In this document: in pieces, positions 22,301 to 30,379 of the stretch
How positions within the stretch are numbered: position 1 is the first letter of the stretch
Layout: the number at the start of each line of letters is the position of its first letter
Notes under the pieces: generated by a model
Seen by the model: the letters and a program-made list of their open reading frames with translations, nothing else
Told to the model about the DNA's origin: nothing
Databases searched by the model: none
Made by a program: the position numbers and the translations under genes
Assembly: GCA_040954595.2 (NCBI GenBank)
Contig: CM082589.2
Coordinates: forward strand, 558,001 to 622,000
Reading direction: 5' to 3'
Source of the DNA: Balanoglossus misakiensis
Lineage: Eukaryota; Hemichordata
Length of the DNA stretch: 64,000 nt

Positions 22301-23176
22301 AATTTGATTACTTGGCGTAGTCATGTTATTTTGGCACTGGTTCTGCATATCACACATAAATGATTGCATGAACGGCATAAGGCCACTGCTTGGCATTCCC
22401 TTCGCCGCATAATGACCTGAACGAGGAGAAAAAACATAAAGTTTGCTATGGTGGAATTGGATTGATGCTCTTTGGCACACTGAACGCTCGCATATTGGTT
22501 AGATCAGGTCACGTGGTAGGTGAATACTGTACATGTACTTACATTGCTCGTTGCTGACTGGTGGGTTCTCCTGCCTGATAACTGCAACAACGATGAAAAC
22601 AGCAAGTGGCCATATCAACTGAATACCTGTCAAAACCTTGTGAAGAAACAAAACAACAGTTTCAATATAAAAAGTAATATCTGAAGTCAGTTCGCAGCTA
22701 GAAAACCACAGGAATATTTGAAGACATGCCAGTAACAGGGGTCTGTCTGATTTATTATTTATGTTATTTATGTTCATACTTTCTGCAACACGACAAAAAC
22801 AGCTGTTCCGAAATTAATCAAGGCTATAACCTTAAGACGAGAAGATGTCTTAAGAAGACGTTTTAAAAGTTTAAAGAAAGCAGCTGCTGTATACAGTTAA
22901 TGACATTAACACGTAGTATAATCTCGAGGTATTTATATGCAAGTTGAATCATTGTCTAGATCTTATAGTTGCACTGTTCTATTTCGACCTACTTTTGAAG
23001 AATACACTGTCGACTCTCTCTCCTCTCCTCCCCTCTCCCTCTTCCCTCTCTCTAGTTGACAACAGGTAACGAAAACTCATTAACTACTTAATTAAAATTA
23101 ATCTACTTACAGGCGCTCGAAGTCGTAGCTTTAAATTTTTCCACAGCAACAAGGACAAATGCTGGAAGACACCCAT
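3..23176 (-). CDS. Giant ABCA-subfamily transporter, 5' part: amino terminus, first membrane segment and a cassette-repeat ECD1 with a C-type lectin domain (3' end outside window)
   Basis: ABCA proteins are full-length ABC transporters, usually lipid exporters, with two large extracellular domains. The start ATG at 23176 opens a 22-codon exon reading MGVFQHLSLLLWKNLKLRLR, the classic ABCA1-type amino terminus (LLLWKN). Exon 2 encodes the first membrane segment (IQLIWPLAVFIVVAVI), and exon 3 has the family signature MPSSGLMPFMQSFMCD. I chained 65 exons (11,277 nt, 3,759 codons) with no internal stop and every phase compatible. After residue about 46 everything is extracellular: 16 cassettes of about 225 residues plus a C-type lectin-like domain at residues 598-726. 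N-glycosylation sequons are abundant. An acceptor directly before the ATG (AG at 23179-23178) implies an upstream untranslated exon. The ECD1 is far longer than in ABCA1 and approaches or exceeds that of ABCA13. The remaining membrane segments, ECD2 and both NBDs must lie left of the window. Substrate is unknown. ABCA1/12/13-like membership is secure; orthology is not. Confidence 0.93.
662..1805 (-). repeat. ECD1 cassette 15 (distal subfamily; residues about 3434-3652)
   Basis: Exons are A 1678-1805 (128 nt), B 1325-1504 (180), C 955-1160 (206) and D 662-804 (143). A: NGLSLDGLFENATLYIELM. B: DWNETLCDADDLREEFGFSA and RLLCNFN, with two residues fewer between the cysteines (22 rather than 24). 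C: AFSWLDYIKTLEEYAAKTME and NGTIWNVNLQEMI. D is divergent: YIDTMAFMLDSIDNML and EEWNSVLKSFQTNNAVMEF. Confidence 0.9.
1969..3229 (-). repeat. ECD1 cassette 14 (distal subfamily; residues about 3210-3433)
   Basis: Exons are A 3102-3229 (128 nt), B 2747-2938 (192), C 2278-2486 (209) and D 1969-2111 (143). A: NGLTLDSLYENGTMYIELF. B: GNETLCDPDQLKETFNFPAS and SLLCESV, one codon longer than usual before NETLC. C: VEIDWLDFIRTIQEYATRLE, with LNETLLNTVLPQIL replacing the usual sequon-plus-tryptophan. D: WFEQLNTLLNVLDIMWQNN and MWNSLKSNMQMNNIIYK. Confidence 0.91.
3344..4378 (-). repeat. ECD1 cassette 13 (distal subfamily; residues about 2984-3209)
   Basis: Exons are A 4251-4378 (128 nt), B 3969-4157 (189), C 3616-3833 (218) and D 3344-3486 (143). 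A: DTGLKLDSFYLNATEYIELI. B: DWNTTLCDPKILKEVFNLTE and RILCKTS. C: IEIDWMDFFRTMEDYALLLD and NGTSWNILMARML. D starts LFQLLAENIGIVASML, with leucine-phenylalanine where most D modules have WL, then PWNEIKNNIHMNYYILK. Confidence 0.91.
4590..5729 (-). repeat. ECD1 cassette 12 (distal subfamily; residues about 2759-2983)
   Basis: Exons are A 5602-5729 (128 nt), B 5246-5434 (189), C 4904-5118 (215) and D 4590-4732 (143). A: NGMTLDSLYKNTTMYAEML. B: INETLCHPDILKEMFDFPE and NLLCNAN; the usual tryptophan before NETLC is isoleucine and LCD is LCH. C: IDVDWTSYFRTIEETAVRLG. D: WLDLVGRNLAILDTMFGND and DAWNEVKSQAGMYYFIIK. Confidence 0.91.
5863..7136 (-). repeat. ECD1 cassette 11 (distal subfamily; residues about 2535-2758)
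   Basis: Exons are A 7009-7136 (128 nt), B 6658-6846 (189), C 6244-6455 (212) and D 5863-6005 (143). Several of these exons lack an internal ATG, so simple ORF scans miss them. A reads NGLTLEPTFGNLTLYMEVI. B reads DWNETLCDPEKIRDIFGLPN and RILCSTS. C reads VEIDWFDFFSTLEEYATKLG and NETFWDIKISQIL. D reads DWLDVLADNMAMVENAWRNN and AWNDIKQIISLYNHVYK. Confidence 0.9.
7260..8399 (-). repeat. ECD1 cassette 10 (distal subfamily; residues about 2312-2534)
   Basis: Exons are A 8275-8399 (125 nt), B 7965-8153 (189), C 7574-7785 (212) and D 7260-7402 (143). A is one codon shorter than its neighbours, near LTLELIDNATMILELI. B has DWNEILCDAEHLQDAFDLPD and QILCNSS. C has VEVDWLDFFRTVEEYSANLE and NATVWEAKIQEML. 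D has WNDLLAQNSELIDSLMGNN. Confidence 0.92.
8561..9733 (-). repeat. ECD1 cassette 9 (distal subfamily; residues about 2087-2311)
   Basis: Exons are A 9606-9733 (128 nt), B 9215-9403 (189), C 8865-9079 (215) and D 8561-8703 (143). Key strings: A NGLTMDLFYENATLYTELI; B NWNETLCDEDQLREALNLPD and RILCTSS; C VEIDWLDFFRTFEEYVMNLE and NSTFWDLKLKSIL; D WMNMLMRSTDLVENML and NAAWNSVKTTINMYHHIYK. All phases fit. Confidence 0.92.
9931..10897 (-). repeat. ECD1 cassette 8 (distal subfamily; residues about 1861-2086)
   Basis: Exons are A 10770-10897 (128 nt), B 10484-10672 (189), C 10169-10386 (218) and D 9931-10073 (143). A reads ENGLTMDSLLENSTVYIELI and ends NPQK. B has NWNDILCDSNQLKEFLDL and RIFCNSS. C has VDIDWLDFFRTLVENN and NGTFWNSRMENVL. 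D has WLELVAGNMVMGESI and NAAWNEIKLNLKMYYYVYK. It is a good consensus example of the distal cassette. Confidence 0.92.
11066..11218. repeat. (TACA)n microsatellite in ABCA intron
   Basis: About 150 bp of nearly perfect CATA/TACA repeat lies in the intron between D of cassette 7 and A of cassette 8. Its six-frame translations (YIHT and MYVC repeats) are not genes. Confidence 0.97.
11250..12417 (-). repeat. ECD1 cassette 7 (transition cassette; residues about 1632-1860)
   Basis: Exons are A 12284-12417 (134 nt), B 11881-12063 (183), C 11512-11738 (227) and D 11250-11392 (143). A to C belong to the Met-rich style (LLCNDDIRSYFFEFPP, DDLCQVNYLRL, SPFDWDLFIANAQSF). D instead has the distal style (WLELLVQNMGMIDGI, NIGWNEIKRQLKMNQYVYK) and the distal length of 143 nt. 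The junction between subfamilies therefore falls inside this cassette. Confidence 0.88.
12517..13645 (-). repeat. ECD1 cassette 6 (Met-rich subfamily; residues about 1406-1631)
   Basis: Exons are A 13515-13645 (131 nt), B 13199-13384 (186), C 12779-13008 (230) and D 12517-12647 (131). B reads WHVAFCDPERRSQWLTFPP and DYLCEVNYDNL. C reads EPINWEAFLISMSQLAENTM. D has MEQSEVWTIAGPMFNLANSL. The layout is very close to cassette 4, and B shares LCxVNYxxL with cassette 7. Confidence 0.88.
13797..14866 (-). repeat. ECD1 cassette 5 with fused BC exon (residues about 1185-1405)
   Basis: Exons are A 14736-14866 (131 nt), BC 14161-14558 (398) and D 13797-13930 (134). The B/C intron is missing, so one exon encodes WSEVVCNPDVRP and DNLCQINWETLF, then VAVDWSYSQYLEDSNK, then the methionine-rich EETMMMINGMNMTSIV. 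D has PTLEQTEMWNHYEPFVKTIY. A (TACA)n microsatellite lies in the intron before D. Confidence 0.86.
13997..14125. repeat. Second (TACA)n microsatellite in ABCA intron
   Basis: About 130 bp of CATA/TACA repeat with a few CACA interruptions, in the intron between the BC and D exons of cassette 5. The intron class differs from that of the other TACA tract, so the two probably arose independently. Confidence 0.96.
14879..14922. repeat. Short (ATC)n tract
   Basis: CATCATCATCATTATCATC repeats in the short intron directly upstream of the A exon of cassette 5, close to its acceptor. Confidence 0.9.
14962..16050 (-). repeat. ECD1 cassette 4 (Met-rich subfamily; residues about 954-1184)
   Basis: Exons are A 15920-16050 (131 nt), B 15616-15804 (189), C 15234-15469 (236) and D 14962-15098 (137). 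B carries MFCDVDRRQELFDFPPSANV and LYLCNIN, matching the CD...L..F.FP pattern of distal B modules. C has GEPFDWETYMKTAQTVTENL and D has ENAGMMMSQMLDGMQGLF. Phases follow 1-0-0-2-1. Confidence 0.88.
16191..17564 (-). repeat. ECD1 cassette 3 (Met-rich subfamily; residues about 727-953)
   Basis: Exons are A 17440-17564 (125 nt), B 17157-17327 (171), C 16611-16864 (254) and D 16191-16321 (131). A reads MNFMMDDPFVEMATTIMELG. B has the cysteine pair IFCGDF and NALCQFD. C carries YPMDWNFIFMNLF. D is strikingly methionine-rich (EEWRLMEPLVMYSHYMMM). It is the first cassette after the lectin domain and opens a group of five cassettes that differ in style from the distal nine. Confidence 0.85.
18088..18106. 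repeat. Poly-G run of 19 bases
   Basis: An uninterrupted G run lies in the intron that splits the C-type lectin domain; on the transcribed strand it is poly-C. Length is likely variable between individuals and prone to sequencing error. Confidence 0.9.
18128..18284. repeat. Fold-back inverted repeat in the intron splitting the lectin domain
   Basis: The left arm 18128-18172 (AATAGAATTTCACATACCAA...) is imperfectly complementary to the right arm 18238-18284. The complementarity continues inwards (TTTGTCCCACAC against TGTGAGTGACAAA) to a CACACGAGTGTG centre. It looks like a small non-autonomous fold-back element or a transcribed hairpin. I see no clear target-site duplication. Confidence 0.7.
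18771..20175 (-). repeat. ECD1 cassette 2 with fused exons (AB and CD; residues about 371-597)
   Basis: Exons are AB 19856-20175 (320 nt) and CD 18771-19131 (361 nt). The A/B and C/D introns present in most cassettes are absent here, but protein order is unchanged: an A part with FRNSSDFTRFVDRFF, B with TLCDPNSLEEIF and ETLCTMN, C with DVDWVDLYYSVKEL, D with VDIIMLVTGKL. The AB donor (GTCGGT) is weak; an alternative 4 nt further would break the frame. A (GAT)n tract occupies the intron. The C-type lectin exons follow directly. Confidence 0.85.
19172..19442. repeat. (GAT)n trinucleotide tract with ATGATCAT interruptions
   Basis: About 270 bp of GAT/ATC repeat in the intron between the AB and CD exons of cassette 2. 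Small palindromes (GATGATCATGATGATG) occur around 19352-19360 and 19403-19432. Poly-Asp, poly-Met, poly-His and poly-Ile frames here are artefacts of the repeat. Confidence 0.97.
20340..21702 (-). repeat. ECD1 cassette 1 (A, B, C, D on four exons; residues about 146-370)
   Basis: Exons are A 21575-21702 (128 nt), B 21048-21245 (198), C 20626-20837 (212) and D 20340-20476 (137), with phases 1-0-0-2-1. B carries the paired cysteines IACNETEL and KSLCNITD, 24 residues apart. C reads KYNWDKVMNDL in place of the later WLDFF motif, and D has GNATEWVNVRKGI. It is the cassette nearest the membrane anchor and strongly diverged from the distal ones, so probably among the oldest. B can be matched by eye to the LCNGSKSEE...LCG stretch of ABCA1. 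Confidence 0.85.
21973..22112 (-). other. ABCA exon 4: solitary D-type module before the cassette array
   Basis: This 140-nt exon enters in phase 2 and leaves in phase 1, exactly as all later D exons do. It encodes ILEELQPLFVNDTLLQQLRN followed by INQGIQNLTG. The hydrophobic pattern and sequons resemble the D modules of the array. It is probably the original ECD1 element from which cassette phasing was set, so the repeat may be better described as D-A-B-C. Confidence 0.8.
22281..22636 (-). other. ABCA exons 2-3: first transmembrane helix and start of ECD1
   Basis: Exon 2 (22543-22636, 94 nt) encodes a hydrophobic helix, WPLAVFIVVAV, followed by the charged flank RQENPPVSNEQ. Exon 3 (22281-22416, 136 nt) completes the split cysteine codon and reads CHYAAKGMPSSGLMPFMQ, then CDMQNQC. 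Vertebrate ABCA1 has CHFPNKAMPSAGTLPWVQ at the same place, with the same cysteine split across the intron. The helix anchors the protein and the chain then becomes extracellular. Confidence 0.93.
23111..23176 (-). other. ABCA coding exon 1: start codon and cytoplasmic LLLWKN segment
   Basis: This exon has 66 nt, 22 codons, phase 0 at its 3' end. The ATG follows the acceptor TTTTTCAG by two bases, and the donor is GTAAGTAGAT. The encoded LLLWKN motif preceding an arginine-rich stretch is the start of ABCA transporters, and to my recollection vertebrate ABCA1 also ends its first coding exon after 22 codons. No longer upstream reading frame is needed. Confidence 0.93.
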
Positions 23177-23478
23177 GTCTGAAAAATGACCGGCTTCACT
23201 CAGTCAATGATCAAACTTACACGTCTTCTCAAACCGTTTGCTGAAAAGTAAAAGAAAAACTCCGTCACAACTTTTCCATGCCTTCATTCACTGACTGGAA
23301 TTCCACAGTGTTCTTTACTTAGTGTCAAGACACTTTCTGTTGAAGTTTTCTCTCCCCTCTCTCTCTGTGAAACCGCCCTCTTGTGATTCAGAATCTCGTG
23401 CTAAGAGTCCCATGAGCGAGGTCAGTCCTAAAGATCCAGATCAGCGAGACCCACAAAAGACGCATGCGTATACGCTGC

Positions 23479-24056
23479 GTGTTTTCTGGTCACCCAAGTA
23501 TTCTCGCTCGCTCCCGCAATTATGCGAGTAGATTCCAGTGCAAGTTTAGTGACTCTGAGAATAAACATGACCAGTATCTTGGAATCCTTAGTCGTGTCCT
23601 TTATTCTATCGACCCACTTTCGTTTTTCACGGAGTTTTGATAAGACTCGAACTAGCGTATTCGAAACGTCGAGAAATGTATGATTTTAAATTCTCTTTTT
23701 GGTTAGGGTTTTTAAATGGAGTGGCGGGACTAAAATGTGTTCAAATAAGCTAGCAATTGTGGTAATAGTGTTTTCTGGTCACCCAAGTATTCTCGCTCGC
23801 TCCCGCAATTATGCGAGTAGATTCCAGTGCAAGTTTAGTGACTCTGAGAATAAACATGACCAGTATCTTGGAATCCTTAGTCGTGTCCTTTATTCTATCG
23901 ACCCACTTTCGTTTTTCACGGAGTTTTGATAAGACTCGAACTAGCGTATTCGAAACGTCGAGAAATGTATGATTTTAAATTCTCTTTTTGGTTAGGGTTT
24001 TTAAACGGAGTGGCGGGACTAAAATGTGTTCAAATAAGCTAGCAATTGTGGTAATA
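23479..24056. repeat. 289-bp tandem duplication upstream of the ABCA start
   Basis: Copies run 23479-23767 and 23768-24056, both beginning GTGTTTTCTGGTCACCC and ending GCAATTGTGGTAATA. I noticed one substitution (TTTAAATGGAG versus TTTAAACGGAG), so the duplication is recent. It starts about 300 bp upstream of the ABCA start codon, where the promoter or untranslated first exon is expected. It contains no convincing gene. Confidence 0.95.
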
Positions 24057-27000
24057 GTGTTTTATTGTACTTCAACGACAGATCTCAATTTGCAACTAGC
24101 TCACAAAATACTCTCCGGTTATTAATCAATGTTCATAAAACTTTTCAGATACGTGGAAACTGTGGCCTACCAAAGCCGATCGCAGACAACCCTAATTTTA
24201 TCGATTTCAAGCACGTAACTTGACAAAGCAACATGTACATGCATTGTTTACTTGGTTGCTTGATTGATTGATTGATTGCTTGCATGAACACTGTACTTGT
24301 AGGTACTGTCTGAGCAACACGTATCTGACGTCACAGATCTCTCCTTATGACGTAGGAATGCGATTCTTGAGAGAAAGGTGCGGCGAACTTAAGAATAAAT
24401 CAATGGGAGAAATTCCCTAACTTTTGACATCATTTTGGTTATTCTAATTTCTTTTGGTAGACTATCTTGACATTAGTATGGACACTTGGCACAGATAGGC
24501 CTAAAAGCAAGTGATTTCTATCAGAAATGGCATCACACTAGGACAGGCTTGCAGATTTTGATACTGGTCTCACAAATTGGTCACAAAGAGACAAAATATT
24601 GCCTTATGTTTCAAATTCAGCATATGACCGAACCTTCGAATACTTTTGCTTGATTTATGGCACGGGTGATATTTTGTGACGGTGTAAATATTTGAGAGAG
24701 AGGGGTGAGGTGCCCAATCTGAGTCATTGTCACAAGGTACGGTGGAAAGTTGACAAGTTTGTTGACTCGATCGGATACTCCGGATGGTCATTATGTTTTA
24801 TACATGATTTAGTAGTTTGCACAAGAGAACGCGTGTGTTTTAGAGTAACATTTTGGGCGCCTGCATTATTTCAATCATTCTCAAAGTCAATTTGAGAGTG
24901 CCACTTGACTGTTTTTTTCTCTGACAACATTTTATGATCGATTGCCGAGTCAAAAGGAATTTTTCACGCAAATTGGCCATATACCTTTAATTTGTGGACG
25001 AAATACTAGCGTCACATTCGTCCCACGCAGTGGCATGGGATATGGTGAAAGGGTGACGAACTTTGTCGACACCAGGTATGAAATGAGGACAACTACCGTC
25101 TCTTTTTGATGTAGAGCTATTTTATAACAAAGCAGAGCTACTATTGGTTGCTATTTTTGGTTCACTAGTTTTGTCTACGTGCCGGTAGGAACTGTCACCA
25201 ACCATCACTCAACAACTTGACGCGGTCAACAAATATCACTCATTCAGAACCACTAAGTACATTCATAGTCTAAATGTTAAATGTCCAAGCCTTTCCAAAA
25301 AAATTCTCGTGGTATGTTGAAATGAAACATGAAGACATGGCATCTACAAAGAACGATGACTCAGGTTTTCCACAACAAAAAAATCCAGCACACAAAGGCT
25401 TGGCCGAAACGCGAAAACACGCACAATTGTTCAAAGGCTTGTGAGGATAATAGGTCACGTGCGCAGTTATAGTACGACCAGGAATGTGGTTCGCAAAGTT
25501 TTTAACGAAAACCCAAAAATCACAACCTTGACATTTTGCTTTAGGTTGCCTAAAGTGCACACCTGTTTCGTCACGACAACTGACATGATTGGTTTATGGC
25601 GCAGAGAGGAGTGAGGGTGACCGATAAGGGGTCATCTCTGTGGCCAATAGAGAAAGTGTGTTTTGGGAGATGGTCGTTGGATGACCAAGATAGATAAAGG
25701 TGAACGAACTTCCAGAGGCAAAAATTTTGTAAGTGAGAGAATTGTGACAACAAAGAAGCAGTCAAAAGAAGGGTCATTGTTATTCAGAATGGGATTGCAC
25801 TTCGAATCCGCATTGACTGTTTTCAAAGGTGCGGTCTTTACAAAATCATGACTGATATGCAAGACTTCGCTTTTTCGGTATCATTTTGTCTTCTTTCATA
25901 GATTTATGATATTTATATTAATGGCGTAAAATAGAGCTCTCGAAAAAAAATCACTAGTGTAGAAGCATCTATCATATTTTTTTCTGATATGAGAAAATGT
26001 ATCAATAGTATAGTTTACACAGTTGTCAAAAGGCGTGGTCGACAACAAAGCCAGTTACTGATTAAACAATGCTGTTTCAAACCTTTTGCTGAATAGAATT
26101 GTTAATGAAGTTCATACGTCAAAGTTCGTGTCCGGAGGGTCACAGTGGCAACGCACTTTGGCTGAAAGGGCGCTGACATGTTCTTAGGCCATGCTTGGAT
26201 TAATTCCAGAAACTTTTCAGCGTCTGAAGCTTTAACGGAATGACAGCAAGCATACGCCGGATTATGAAAAAAAAAAAACTAGGACAGAAATTAAATAAAT
26301 AACATGACTATAAAATGACGGTATTAAAGCTTGGTTATAGTTCTTTTTTGGACGACCAGTCGTTATTACTGGGGTGTCTCAGACCCTCGTGATCACGTCA
26401 TTCGAAAGCAGGCCAGTCTGGCCTGTTAAGTTGCGTAACTTGAAGATCAGACTTCTTTTCATTAAGATATTTCTCCCTTTCTCGTCTACAGTGTGAGGTC
26501 GTGAAGCTTAGACTGGGTGTTTTCAGCAAAATCTTTCCACGTCGGATACAATTTATTGCAGTTATCGAAATAAAATTTGTTGGACTTTCCAGGAGTCGCA
26601 TAAGTTGACGATTTCAAGACCGAGAAATCAAGTGATGACTGAAGTTTGTCCCGTGACAATCCATCCATTTCCCCGGTAGAAAACGAGTCAATATCAGGAA
26701 TTTGCCTGAAGCCGATCCTGGTTGGGCGAAACGACGATCCCATGAGTCAACAGTGATTTGGGTTTTGAGTGTAACGATTAAATGCATCTATGTGTCAGAC
26801 GAAATGTGATTTTGCGTTTTACTGGTCGTGTCGGAATTTTTATTAAAACTTGTTTGGTTCATGCATGACCGTGGCCTTCACCCATGGAGTGCGTCACCCA
26901 AACTCGACACATAATCAAGTCACTCAAAGAAACAAAAATTTAGACGATAAGTCTGATCTGAAACAATCTAAGACACCGATTAAAATAATTCCGGGTTTTA

Positions 27001-29200
27001 TAGCGAGTTTCGGGCTTTCCTAATCAGGTTAAATGTCTGTGTTCAGTTTCACCTTTTAATATATGTGGCACTGACACTAATAATAGGCGATAGCGTGAAA
27101 GCCCTCTTTGCAAACTAAAAGTGCTGGGCCATTATTCCATTGGTGAAAACGCGTATTGTATTTTTAGCTGACGTTGTTCTGTATACACAAACTTGTCTCG
27201 CTTGAAACGAGGGGAGCGGTAAGGGACCGTCTCAGAATGTCGTGTAGGTTCAATGACTAATCTTCCAATAGGTCAAACAATCTCACCAACTCCTCGCAAA
27301 TGGTTTAGCTTATGTTCATTATATTAAGGAATTGATTTCGCTCGTTTAAGGATTTGTCCCTTGCTAAATGGCCGCTATACCTGTACTGTTGTCGGAACGC
27401 TATCACTGACAAAGGTGTCACCATCCATGGTGTTACCAACACAGTTAGAAATTTCTCCAAAATGACAGTTCGCGTTTTGTCGTCACGACAGCACTATTTA
27501 ATTTGCTGCGACAACAAATTCGGCAGCCATATATGTAAATACAGATAAAGCTACTGCCAAACGTATAATGTACTAGTATTGGTAATTATATCTACGTCCA
27601 TTAGCGTCAACATGGGGTCAGAACTTGCGGGTCAAAAGGTAGTGCGTGGGAAAGTCCCCGTCCTACGTGATAGTTTGTTTCGCGTTGTAAACTGCTGGGG
27701 TCCAGTAAATGCTGATACTCTCAGGGAAAGTCCCACTTTAACCGCAAACATCATCTAGGTCGCTTTAAAACACGGGAATAGTACAACTACCTGTTGAATC
27801 GACTTGTCAGGACACCACCAGACCAGTTATGCTGGTCGTCGAAGCCATGTCCCACTTTTATATAAATATATTCACACCTACTTAGCACCCCTTTAGAAGG
27901 GCAGCGTATACAGAAAAATTAAGCACAACTCAATGAATCTGCAAACTTAGGCTCAATTGTGATTATTTCAGGCAGTGAGACTGTGGTCTTTTGAGTGTTT
28001 CAACGTCGTTCTTGCTAAATCACCTTCGCAAACAGACATGTCCTATACTTCCAAGCTACCAGTAGTCAACTGCGTGCTCATAAAGCGTTGGAAAGTGCTT
28101 CCACTCTACGTAGGGGGTCTGGAATCGAGAGATTCTTACCTTTTTATGACATTATAAACGTGGAGTTCTTGCCAACAAAATGTGATCTCTTGCTAAATAA
28201 TTCCAGATGTTGCTTCTCTGAATCCGTCGATGGCAGAACGCTGTTTATTAATGTTACGTCACCACGACTGTGTAAACATCAAAGCCTAGCTCACGGTTTC
28301 ACCATGTCGATGGCTGGGCACTTTCTCTGGGTGATACCATCCTTCGTGGGGGGTATTTAATCTTTCAACAGAAAGGACCGAAAATCTGGAAAGTTTCAGT
28401 TTTGTGCGCTTTTCCACAGTCACGTATTAGGTAGTTTTGATGGATGTTACAAAAAACACCTGTTGGATTCGAGTTTTTTTTAATGTTTTGGGGTTATATA
28501 TCACCAAGACCAGCGACTCTTCGCTGTTGAATACAAAATTACCCTCTATAGAGAGACCGTACTCACACTGTTTGTCATGTAAATACAAGTAGCCTTGCAT
28601 GTGCGTTGGCGGGCTGAACACGCCTGTTGGTGATGTCCATTGGATGAAGGAGTCTGGTTCTGCAAACAGACAGTCGGAAAGGGAGAAAGTGCCGTTAGAC
28701 AAATACGATGAAATAACTGTTGGGTTACGTTAGACAGAGGGGAGGATTGAATTCCGAAACTGATCGAAAGTGAAGGATCAACAAGAGTCCGAAAAAGAGT
28801 TGTCGAATGGCAAAGAGTTTTGAAAAATTAAAAACTGAGAACTTTACAAAACTTTCCCTAGAGAAGAGAAGAACAGAAATGTTATAAAATTCAGGTTGTG
28901 GAGAATGTGATGTGATATCAAACGCTTTGACTCGCGCGACGCTCACGTAAGCCTTTCTTATTTTTATATTTTAAAGACAAAAGACAGAATAAATCCATTC
29001 CCTCGTTAGATTGCCAGCATTTTAATAAAATGATGACTGGACGCAACTAAGGGCGTGAATATCATTTACATAATAATTGTTATCTGATGCTCAGTTGACA
29101 TACATGTAGTTGCGCATGCCTATTATACTAGGACAATTGGTACCAAGGAACGATGGTACGCGGTATGTCCACGAACGGAGTCGACCTTTTGTTCAGCCCA
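24057..29200. other. Intergenic stretch between ABCA and FAM110, no supported gene
   Basis: AT-rich sequence with short homopolymers, a TTGATTGATTGATTG tract near 24260 and scattered stop-bounded frames. I recognise no exon with a homologue. The one frame that looks protein-like (26486-26743, minus) is listed separately. Confidence 0.5.
26486..26743 (-). CDS. Unrecognised 85-codon open frame, possible small gene
   Basis: A complete ATG-to-stop frame with a mixed, protein-like composition: it begins MGSSFRPTRIGFRQIPDIDS and contains KFYFDNCNKLYPTWKDF. No signal peptide, membrane helix or known motif is visible, and I do not recognise a family. It sits alone about 3.3 kb upstream of the ABCA start. 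It could be a chance ORF; the evidence is composition only. Confidence 0.2.
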   Translation of the reverse strand: MGSSFRPTRIGFRQIPDIDSFSTGEMDGLSRDKLQSSLDFSVLKSSTYATPGKSNKFYFDNCNKLYPTWKDFAENTQSKLHDLTL

Positions 29201-29217
29201 TTGCATTCCGCCCTCTA

Positions 29218-29347
29218 CTGTCATTCATCAGAATAAAATGGTGAGGGTGGATGAAAAACGTGGGAGCCGAGGGCGTTAGTTGGCATACAGTCACAACACT
29301 GAACACGTTTTATCTCACAAATTCCATTTTATTCTGATGAATGACAG
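29218..29347. repeat. Perfect 24-bp inverted repeat with 82-bp spacer
   Basis: CTGTCATTCATCAGAATAAA followed by ATGG at 29218-29241 recurs as its exact reverse complement at 29324-29347. A CCGCCCTCTA string lies just outside the left arm. The structure suggests a short fold-back or MITE-like insertion. Confidence 0.85.
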
Positions 29348-29453
29348 AAGTATGGAACATTGCAACTACGCATTTTCAACATATCACATACTTGGTAATT
29401 CTGTGCTTCAAAAACCATTTCTCCTGATTCAAGTTCGAAATTAATAATCGAGG

Positions 29454-29749
29454 TTCTTACGTTTTACAACCAACAAAGTCGAATTTTTTTAAGGCTCTAG
29501 CTTACAAAGTCTTAATTTTAGTCTATGCAATGATAATTTCTCATTAAAAATTAACAATTATCGCTCTATAGCGCTCTCATATCATCAAGATTCTTAGATA
29601 GGCAGTTTCATGCATATAGCCGTGGTTCTCACCGAAAAATCGTGGTTCTTACGTTTTACACCCTACAAAATCAAAACTACTCTAGGTTCTAGCTGACAAA
29701 GTCTTATTTTTAGTCGATGATAATTTCGTATTAAAATTAACAATTATCG
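29454..29749. repeat. Diverged direct repeat (two units of about 105 bp)
   Basis: Units at about 29454-29563 and 29646-29749 share TTCTTACGTTTTACA at the start, then TCTAGCT.ACAAAGTCTTA in the middle and AAATTAACAATTATCG at the end. Period is about 190 bp. It is likely an old tandem duplication or paired transposable-element fragment. Confidence 0.75.
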
Positions 29750-30269
29750 TAATTTATCTCTCAGATGTTTTTTTGGATGGGTTTGCATAACCACGACAGA
29801 AATACCACGTTTCCGCACAAGGAAGGACTATGACTTCAACATAGATTGTTTAAGAAATTAATATTTGAAAAATGTATTCTAACACGGATGTTCTTGGGTA
29901 TTCTGACGTGAAGGGGTTGGGGGAATCTTTATATGGTACGAATTTGGACACGCTTATACTGCAACCAGCGGGGGATTCCTGTCTATCCCAGATCTGAGTC
30001 AGCTCGGGTCACCAGGCCAATTTTGTCCGAAAAGCAGGAAGTTCGCAAAAAAAAAAAAAAACGGTGCGTTAGATTCTGTGAACAGTCATATCCTACAGTT
30101 TAATGTTTCAGTAAGCTAGTAGATGGGCCAAAATATTATCAGAGTGTAAAAATTCCCTTTTCTTTTAGCATTGTCCGCAAAATTCGGAATATTGCAAAGT
30201 TGATGTTGAAACGCGTTTATGTTCTGTGCGCGTTTATGTTATGAGCGCCCTCGTGTGATTTACAACCAC

Positions 30270-30379
30270 AGTGTTTATACATATATGACGCCGGGAGGAT
30301 CGGTCAATCACTTCTCCGGTTCATGATGAAACAGTTTACACTGTGAAGGCCTGATGTTTCGTTGCTGGCAGATCACGAG
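30270..30379 (+). promoter_or_regulatory. Candidate untranslated first exon/promoter side for FAM110
   Basis: CpG-bearing sequence (ATGACGCCGGGAGGATCGG) leads to a strong donor, CACGAGTG|GTAAGTACAG, at 30379/30380 on the plus strand. The next supported acceptor on that strand is at 40786. This is inference from splice signals only; a CpG-rich patch at about 37600-37930 is an alternative promoter. Confidence 0.25.

Noticed and set aside
23178-23220. Possible 42-bp intron directly before the ABCA start codon
   Set aside because: Splice-like ends are present, but the interval is too short for a normal animal intron; the acceptor probably pairs with a more distant untranslated exon.
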